NCBI GenBank assembly: GCA_001653155.1
Contig: BDEJ01000017.1
Location: forward strand, 1 to 45,091
Direction: 5' to 3'
Length of the DNA stretch: 45,091 bases
Source of the DNA: Porphyromonadaceae bacterium H1
GTDB taxonomy: Bacteria > Bacteroidota > Bacteroidia > Bacteroidales > Paludibacteraceae
The notes beneath the pieces were generated by a model. It searched no databases, was not told the DNA's origin, and saw only the letters and a list, made by a program, of their open reading frames with translations. Position numbers and translations under genes: made by a program. How positions within the stretch are numbered: the first letter of the stretch is position 1; each line of letters starts with the position of its first letter. Shown piece after piece: positions 39,824 through 45,091 of the stretch.

Positions 39824-40039
39824 TGCTTGATTTTCTTGTTTATATTGATGCAAAAAAACATGGAATTTTGCACAAGATACTCGTTGCAACAAGTTAATTT
39901 TTATTAAAGCGCTTCTCTTGATGCAAGGTCATAATCCTCAGAAATGCCCTAAAATCATCTTCATAATTACGACTATAAATAAACTATCACGGGCGAAAAC
40001 TGTTATATTCTATACTTATAAACCGGAAAGACAGTTTGC

Positions 40040-42298
40040 ATGAAGACTGAAAAATTCGACATCACGGGTATGGGCTGTGCCGCTTGTGCCGCCCATATAG
40101 AAAAAGAATTGAAAAAACAGGACGGAGTACATTCCGTACAGGTAAACCTGCTCTCAAACAGCATGACAGCCTCTTTCGACGAAAACGTCTTGGATGCAAG
40201 AGGAATAGAACAGGCTGTCTCACAAGCCGGTTACAAGGCTTGTTTGAGAGCCGAAAAGAAACAGGATGAATACAATATTTCTCAGTCAAATATTAAGCAG
40301 CAAAAGCTAAAAAAGCGCTGGAGGATCTCTCTTGTCCTCCTGATCCCTCTCCTATACCTTGCCATGGGCCCCATGGTCGGACTTCCACTGCCGGCATTTA
40401 TTTTACCGACATCGAATCCCTTGTCCTTTGCAGGTCTGCAGTTGCTTCTGACCCTGATAATCGTAATTGTCAACCGGAGTTATTTTGATCGAGGTTTTGC
40501 TGCAATGCTCCGCCTATCTCCCAACATGGATACGCTTGTGGCTTTAGGTACTTCGGCTGCCATTACCTACAGTTTGGTCGTCGTAGTACGTATGGCGCTT
40601 GCTTGGCTGGAGTCGGACAGCGCAACGACAGCACATCTGCTACATAAACTCTATTTTGAGTCGGGCGCTACTATCTTGACATTGGTCACACTGGGAAAAT
40701 ATCTGGAGTCCCGATCAAAGCAGCAGACCTCCGGGGCCATCACCAAATTGATGAGCCTGACTCCCCAAACAGCCATTGTTTTACGAGATGGCATACAAAT
40801 AGAAAGCGCTATCGACGATTTGTGTGTAGGCGATTTGCTACTCGTCAAGCAAGGGGAACGAATTCCGGTGGACGGTATTGTCAGCGAAGGAGAAGCCTCT
40901 GTGGACGAATCGGCGCTCACGGGAGAGAGTATATTCGTATTTAAACGTCCCGGTGACAGGCTTCTTTCGGGCAGTATCAATCAATCGGGCCTACTTATAT
41001 TCCGAGCCACAGCAGTAGGGCAAGACAGCACCCTGTCACAAATCATACGTTTGGTGGAGAATACTTCTTCATCCAAAGCCGCCATTGCCAAAACAGCCGA
41101 CAAGGTAAGCGCCATCTTTGTCCCTACGGTGGTCGTTTTAGCTCTTGCAACGCTTTTCATCTGGCTGGCCAACGGAGAAGCCTTCAGCATGGCACTTGAA
41201 AGAGCCATCGCTGTGCTCATCATATCCTGCCCTTGTGCCCTTGGCTTAGCCACACCGGTGGCCATCATGGCCGGTACCGGCCGAGCAGCCGAGCTGGGCA
41301 TCCTTGTGAAGACACCCGACTTTTTCGAATTGGCTCGAAAAATCAATAGCGTAGCTTTGGACAAGACCGGAACCATTACTCAAGGACAAGCTCAGATAAG
41401 CGGCAGTTACACCGAGGATGAAAATTCGGAAGAAGAAATACTGCAAATAGCCGCCGCTCTCGAAAGTCTGTCCAATCATCCTTTAGCGAAGGCTGTAAGG
41501 GAAGCGGCAGAACAGCGCGGTCTGACACTTCCGGAAGTCTCCGATTTCGAGACACAGCCCGGCTTAGGCTTAACAGGTAAAATACGGGGAGAGAGTTATG
41601 CCGTAGGGAACCAACAACTGCTTTCAAAGCAGGGGATATACCTGTCAGAAGCCTGCTCCTCGAGCGCTCAACAGGCAGCGAAGCAAGGAAAAACTCCACT
41701 CTTTGTTGCACAGGGAAATCGAGCCATTGGTTTTCTTGTGCTTGCCGACAGCATTAAAACCGGAAGCCGCGAAGCCATCAAACAGTTCGTAGATATGGGC
41801 TGCGAGCCCCTAATGCTCACCGGCGACCGAAAGGAAACAGCCGAGGCCATACGCAAACAAGCCGGCATCGAGCGGGTATTCGCTGAAGTTCTACCTCAAG
41901 ATAAGGACAAAGAAATAGCTCGTCTGCAAAACGAAGGACGCTGTGTCGCTATGGTTGGAGATGGCATCAATGACGCTCCGGCTCTGGCACGAGCCGATGT
42001 TGGCATTGCCATCGGATCGGGTACGGACATTGCGATAGAAACTGCGGATGTAATATTGATGAGAAACGACCTGAGAGACGCTGCAAAGGCTTTACGGTTG
42101 GGACGCGCAACGCTCAATATCATCCGCCAAAATCTCTTTTGGGCTTTCTTCTACAACCTACTGGGAATCCCTTTAGCGGCCGGCATGTTCTACCCGATAT
42201 TCGGATGGCAACTGAGCCCCATGTTTGCAGCAGCAGCTATGAGTCTCAGCTCCGTAACGGTAGTAAGTAATGCGCTTCGGCTCACGAAGTTTAAATGA
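40040..42298 (+). CDS. copA: Copper-type P1B ATPase
   Basis: Exports Cu+ (or Ag+) from the cytoplasm. It has 752 residues. One N-terminal HMA domain carries GMGCAAC with Cys13 and Cys16. Eight helices follow, with the transport motif CPC at 397-399 (ISCPCALGLATPV). The phosphorylation site DKTGT begins at Asp441, and TGES and GDGIND are in place. The His-Pro dipeptide of P1B pumps is in SNHPLAKAV. The length is normal for a one-HMA CopA. It diverges from the ECF sigma gene with a 216-bp spacer. No clear -7 element and no CueR or CsoR gene are seen nearby. Its stop is 16 bp from the converging glycosyltransferase gene. Confidence 0.95.
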   Translation: MKTEKFDITGMGCAACAAHIEKELKKQDGVHSVQVNLLSNSMTASFDENVLDARGIEQAVSQAGYKACLRAEKKQDEYNISQSNIKQQKLKKRWRISLVLLIPLLYLAMGPMVGLPLPAFILPTSNPLSFAGLQLLLTLIIVIVNRSYFDRGFAAMLRLSPNMDTLVALGTSAAITYSLVVVVRMALAWLESDSATTAHLLHKLYFESGATILTLVTLGKYLESRSKQQTSGAITKLMSLTPQTAIVLRDGIQIESAIDDLCVGDLLLVKQGERIPVDGIVSEGEASVDESALTGESIFVFKRPGDRLLSGSINQSGLLIFRATAVGQDSTLSQIIRLVENTSSSKAAIAKTADKVSAIFVPTVVVLALATLFIWLANGEAFSMALERAIAVLIISCPCALGLATPVAIMAGTGRAAELGILVKTPDFFELARKINSVALDKTGTITQGQAQISGSYTEDENSEEEILQIAAALESLSNHPLAKAVREAAEQRGLTLPEVSDFETQPGLGLTGKIRGESYAVGNQQLLSKQGIYLSEACSSSAQQAAKQGKTPLFVAQGNRAIGFLVLADSIKTGSREAIKQFVDMGCEPLMLTGDRKETAEAIRKQAGIERVFAEVLPQDKDKEIARLQNEGRCVAMVGDGINDAPALARADVGIAIGSGTDIAIETADVILMRNDLRDAAKALRLGRATLNIIRQNLFWAFFYNLLGIPLAAGMFYPIFGWQLSPMFAAAAMSLSSVTVVSNALRLTKFK

Positions 42299-42314
42299 AC
42301 CTTCAGCCTTTATA

Positions 42315-43262
42315 TCATCCATTCCGGCAAGACAAGTATTCGAAGAGATACTCTTGCTCGGGCTGACCCGGTGTAGGCCGAAGCTCCGCTTTCGATAAAC
42401 ATCCCAGGACTACCAAATCCATAAGCGTAGAATACCCCGAGCGTGAAATAATCCGATCCGCCCCGAGCATACAAGCTGCCAACTCATCGTCAGGCAAGTG
42501 CGAAACAAGGCATACATCGCCCAAATGCTCCTCCCGTCTTTCTCCTTTGGGCTTACCCTGTACAATCAGAGCAGGACGACCGGCACAGCGGAAGCGTTCA
42601 ATTAATTCTGCTTCCATGAGGCTGCGCTGCGGCTCAACCCCGGAGAGTATGCAAAGAGTATGATAGCTGCTATCCGGCAACAATCCTTCGAGGCCTTCGA
42701 AGCGCGAGAGAAATCCGACAAATTCAGCTCCGGAAGGCAAGCGACGCCCGTGAGACAAAGCTCCCGAAAGATTTTCCTCTGTCGCTACATCGGGGATCCA
42801 GCAGGAAGCATGACGCGAAATGAAACTTGCGTGCAGTTTGCTACACAAAGGCTCCAGGGCCTTTAAGCCTTTCGGTAGCTTTATGTTTAACTGGTGCGTT
42901 ATATAAACCGAGGGCAGGCCGCGTTGCCAAAGGCCGAAACGGTTATCGGAAATCAGCAGATCAATATGCCTGCGTCTCAGGTAAGCCTTTAACCAATAGT
43001 GCTCGCGTACAATACCCCGAGCGATACGAGGCAAATTGCTCAGCATGGCCCATACCTGCGACTTCCCTTTGGCATAACGAACCCCATAAGGCGGCAGCTC
43101 CTCATAAGCCAAATCGGGAAATTCCTGCCGCAGAAAGCAAAGCGGGTAACCGTCCGATGCCACAACCACATCATAGCCTTCACGCAAAAGCATTCTGATT
43201 ACGGGCACACAACGTGTAGCATGCCCAAGTCCCCAATTTAACGCACATACAAGCGCTCGCAT
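42315..43262 (-). CDS. Glycosyltransferase, GT-B fold, perhaps C-terminally short
   Basis: Protein of 315 residues resembling UDP-glycosyltransferase/MurG-like GT-B enzymes. The opening ALNWGLGHATRCVPVIRMLLREGY is the nucleotide-sugar enzyme start with a G-x-G-H motif. The later part contains VSHLPDDELAACMLGADRIISRSGYSTLMDLVVLGC and TPGQPEQEYLFEYL, the sugar-nucleotide-binding end. It then stops a few residues after EYLS, where homologues usually continue, so the last helix or two may be missing. The stop is close to the converging copA gene. It follows the HD-protein gene by 4 bp. The acceptor is unknown. Confidence 0.82.
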   Translation of the reverse strand: MRALVCALNWGLGHATRCVPVIRMLLREGYDVVVASDGYPLCFLRQEFPDLAYEELPPYGVRYAKGKSQVWAMLSNLPRIARGIVREHYWLKAYLRRRHIDLLISDNRFGLWQRGLPSVYITHQLNIKLPKGLKALEPLCSKLHASFISRHASCWIPDVATEENLSGALSHGRRLPSGAEFVGFLSRFEGLEGLLPDSSYHTLCILSGVEPQRSLMEAELIERFRCAGRPALIVQGKPKGERREEHLGDVCLVSHLPDDELAACMLGADRIISRSGYSTLMDLVVLGCLSKAELRPTPGQPEQEYLFEYLSCRNG

Positions 43263-43266
43263 CGCC

Positions 43267-44511
43267 TCAACACCTCCTGATCTCGTCTGTCCTCAAGTAG
43301 TAAAAAAAGTGCTTTTCTACTTTTTTCGTGAGCACTTCGATATTCAACATATCCGAAGCTTCGGATACATCCAGTACCCGACCATCCTTATAAAGAATAT
43401 TAATACGGTCATCTTCGGCATTATAAGTATCCGTACTCACCGTTTTTTCTCCCATAAAGTATGCGGCCTCATGCTCCGAAAAAGCAAAATCGCGGACATA
43501 ACTCCGGGTGTATTCTGCACGCTTCTCTTCGGCAGAGATACCGGAGCGCCCGTCCAGCTTAAAGAGTCGCCGTCCGACAAAGGCACGGCATAGGGTCGAT
43601 AAAACCCGATCGGTGTCGTTTTCCCAGATCTTTACCGCAGCAAGGATATCCGCGTCATCGAGCCTTACGAAATGATCCAATGCATCGTCCGAACGTTCCA
43701 GCTCGACCGCATCCACCTCGCGACGGAGGAAATACTGCAAGGCCGGCGAAGCAAACAGTGTATGCCCTCCACGTACCAGCTCTTTGGCTCGATTGAGAAT
43801 ATTCAGCAGCAGTTTCTCTGCGCCCACGGAGGTTTTGTGCAAATAAACTTGCCAGTACATAAGGCGGCGTGCAACGAGAAACTTTTCAATGGAATAGATA
43901 CCTTTAGCCTCCACCACCAAGTCATCAAGACAGACATCCAACATCTTGATGATACGTGCTGAGCCAACCATCCCTTCGCTAACTCCACAGAAGAAACTAT
44001 CTCGGCTCAGGTAGTCCAAACGATCCATATCCAACTGTCCCGAAACGAGCTGGTGGAGGAAGTGTTTCGGATATACGCCCGTAAAAATCTGCATAGCCGT
44101 TTCCAATTCGCCGCCCAACTCAGAGTTCATGCGCCGCATCAAAGCCAGTGACAACATCTCATGCCTTACTCCCGGGATGAGACTTTCCTCCAGCACATGC
44201 GAAAAGGGACCATGCCCAATGTCATGCAGCAAGATGGCTGCACGAACGGCATCTGCCTCTGCATCGAGTATCTCCACAGCTTGAGAGCGTAGCTGATGGA
44301 CAGCCTCTCCCATCAAATGCATTGCCCCTAACGAGTGCAGCAAACGCGTATGCCGCGCTCCCGGATACACGAAAGACGACAATCCCAACTGACTTATCCG
44401 ACCCAAGCGCTGAAAATAGGGGTGCTCGATGATGTTCAGCACAAAATTGTTCGGAATATTGATAAACCCAAAAACCGGGTCGTTAATTATTTTACGTTTA
44501 TTTTCTTCCAT
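43267..44511 (-). CDS. HD-domain phosphohydrolase (dNTPase/SAMHD1-like)
   Basis: Protein of 414 residues. The metal-binding HD motif is complete: H in ARHTRLLHSLGAMHLM, HD in ILLHDIGHGPFSH and D in LDMDRLDYLSRDSFF. This is the pattern of dNTP triphosphohydrolase-like HD proteins widespread in Bacteroidetes. The N-terminus DPVFGFINIPNNFVLNIIEHPYFQRLGRISQLG is typical. The start is set at 44511 (MEENKRK) because a -7 element lies at 44568-44575, downstream of the longer start at 44580. The glycosyltransferase gene follows 4 bp later. The substrate is not proven. Confidence 0.92.
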   Translation of the reverse strand: MEENKRKIINDPVFGFINIPNNFVLNIIEHPYFQRLGRISQLGLSSFVYPGARHTRLLHSLGAMHLMGEAVHQLRSQAVEILDAEADAVRAAILLHDIGHGPFSHVLEESLIPGVRHEMLSLALMRRMNSELGGELETAMQIFTGVYPKHFLHQLVSGQLDMDRLDYLSRDSFFCGVSEGMVGSARIIKMLDVCLDDLVVEAKGIYSIEKFLVARRLMYWQVYLHKTSVGAEKLLLNILNRAKELVRGGHTLFASPALQYFLRREVDAVELERSDDALDHFVRLDDADILAAVKIWENDTDRVLSTLCRAFVGRRLFKLDGRSGISAEEKRAEYTRSYVRDFAFSEHEAAYFMGEKTVSTDTYNAEDDRINILYKDGRVLDVSEASDMLNIEVLTKKVEKHFFYYLRTDEIRRC

Positions 44512-44567
44512 TAGCTTTTTGGTAAATTTGCTCTGCGACTGAGAGCGTCGCCTGACAAAAAACGGAA

Positions 44568-44575
44568 CAAAGATA
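44568..44575 (-). promoter_or_regulatory. Promoter of the HD-domain gene
   Basis: On the minus strand TATCTTTG is a perfect -7 element about 56 bp before the ATG at 44511. It decides the start codon. No well-spaced -33 is visible. Confidence 0.7.
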
Positions 44576-44725
44576 CGCAATTTGAGTCAAGCAATATCCT
44601 AACAACAGGCCATGAAGATAAAAACGCCCCAAACGCAGGGGCGAAACTCAAACGCAAAAAGCCGGCAACTCCTCCACTGTGCTAAAAAAGCAAAGGAGAA
44701 AACAAGAAAAATCAAAAGGAATACG

Positions 44726-44733
44726 TATCTTTG
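44726..44733 (+). promoter_or_regulatory. Promoter of tRNA-Gly
   Basis: TATCTTTG ends 14 nt before the tRNA 5' end, leaving a very short leader, as is common for single tRNA genes. The upstream DNA is A-rich and has no obvious -33. Confidence 0.75.
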
Positions 44734-44747
44734 CCGGCGAAACAAAT

Positions 44748-44820
44748 GCGGCAATAGCTCAGTTGGTAGAGCATCAGCTTCCCAAGCTGAGGGTCGCGGG
44801 TTCGAATCCCGTTTGCCGCT
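44748..44820 (+). tRNA. glyU: tRNA-Gly (anticodon CCC)
   Basis: Complete cloverleaf of 73 nt. Acceptor GCGGCAA pairs with TTGCCGC, with discriminator T as in bacterial tRNA-Gly. The D arm has GCTCAGTTGGTAGAGC. The anticodon stem TCAGC/GCTGA encloses loop TTCCCAA, giving anticodon CCC for GGG codons. The T arm GCGGGTTCGAATCCCGT is intact, and CCA is not encoded. Confidence 0.95.
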
Positions 44821-44843
44821 CTTGATTACAAGCTCAAAGCAAG

Positions 44844-45014
44844 CTATTTCTCAAAAGCCAACCCACCCTCTTGGAAATAACGCCTTATCTGAGAGACATC
44901 CCTTCTCTTCCAAGCTTGATACGGAGCCGATTTCGTCAGCAGATATCTTTTTATTAGGGGGGCAAACAAACAAGCCAAAAAGCGTTGATACCGAGGAGTA
45001 GCCCGACGAACCAT
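44844..45014 (-). other. Unclear basic ORF at the window end
   Basis: An ORF of 56 residues from ATG 45014 (or 62 from TTG 45032) reads MVRRATPRYQRFLACLFAPL and continues rich in Arg and aromatic residues. An in-frame TAG lies just upstream (45045-45047), so it cannot simply be the end of a longer intact gene. It may be a small gene, a frameshifted gene end, or chance. No family was recognised. Confidence 0.3.
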
Positions 45015-45091
45015 TCGATAATAGTCCTCCAAGGCAATGTTGTCCTAAATATTTTGATAAACATCAAAAAAAGAAGTAGAGCTAAGGAACA

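Noticed and set aside
39883-39890. Palindrome GTTGCAAC as a second Fur/Zur box
   Set aside because: It shares GTTGC but is 8 bp without the 3-bp spacer of the 35057 site, and eight-base palindromes occur often by chance.
39824-39892. Longer N-terminus for the ECF sigma factor
   Set aside because: The additional 23 residues do not look like sigma region 1 or 2; family members begin close to MDEQLL.

Overview
The window comes from a member of the Bacteroidales. The evidence is the gene set: a GT3 glycogen synthase beside a short-type GT35 phosphorylase, NigD-like, LVIVD and DUF4625 lipoproteins, a DUF3078 barrel and Bacteroidetes-type TonB proteins. Promoters also follow the Bacteroidetes sigma-ABfr pattern (TAnnTTTG at -7, often with TTTG or TTG about 19-20 nt upstream), seen at least ten times. 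I cannot name the genus from reading alone.

Layout. Positions 1-5370 hold a complete rRNA operon on the minus strand (16S, tRNA-Ile, tRNA-Ala, 23S, 5S), read from two tandem promoters at 5.6-5.75 kb. Diverging from it, 6.1-10.6 kb carries a TonB-type protein, then a tight ABC exporter operon (ATPase, small barrel-like protein, permease, LD-carboxypeptidase). yraN, a small ribbon-helix-helix-like gene, rmuC and a DUF3078 outer-membrane protein follow. From 14.5 to 22.1 kb lies the branched-chain amino acid operon: a leader peptide and attenuator, then ilvD, ilvB, ilvN, an AT-rich metallo-beta-lactamase-fold gene with its own promoter, a methyltransferase and ilvC. From 22.2 to 29.2 kb lies glycogen and alpha-glucan metabolism (GT3 synthase, GT35 phosphorylase, GH13 amylase) with a thiol peroxidase (tpx) on the opposite strand. 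tatA and tatC follow.

From 35.1 down to 30.3 kb, on the minus strand, is a probable metal-uptake operon: a Fur/Zur-family regulator, a Cys/His-rich membrane protein, a TonB-dependent receptor and two DUF4625-like lipoproteins. A palindrome sits exactly over the start of its promoter. A gene-poor stretch at 35.1-35.8 kb holds a probable small RNA. From 39.8 down to 35.8 kb is an ECF sigma operon: sigma factor, a membrane protein joining an anti-sigma-like N-terminus to a predicted barrel, a NigD-like lipoprotein and an LVIVD lipoprotein, closed by a terminator. A copper-type P1B ATPase diverges from it. The window ends with a glycosyltransferase and an HD phosphohydrolase on the minus strand, a tRNA-Gly and an unclear ORF.

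The strongest regulatory finding is the ilv attenuator. It has a 21-residue leader peptide in which 12 residues are Ile, Val or Leu, a terminator just before ilvD, and a 13-nt segment at the leader stop codon that can pair with the 5' arm of that terminator. The best candidates for under-described biology are the AT-rich MBL gene lodged in the ilv operon, the palindrome-controlled metal operon, the sigma factor with a possible envelope-spanning partner, and the stand-alone small RNA.
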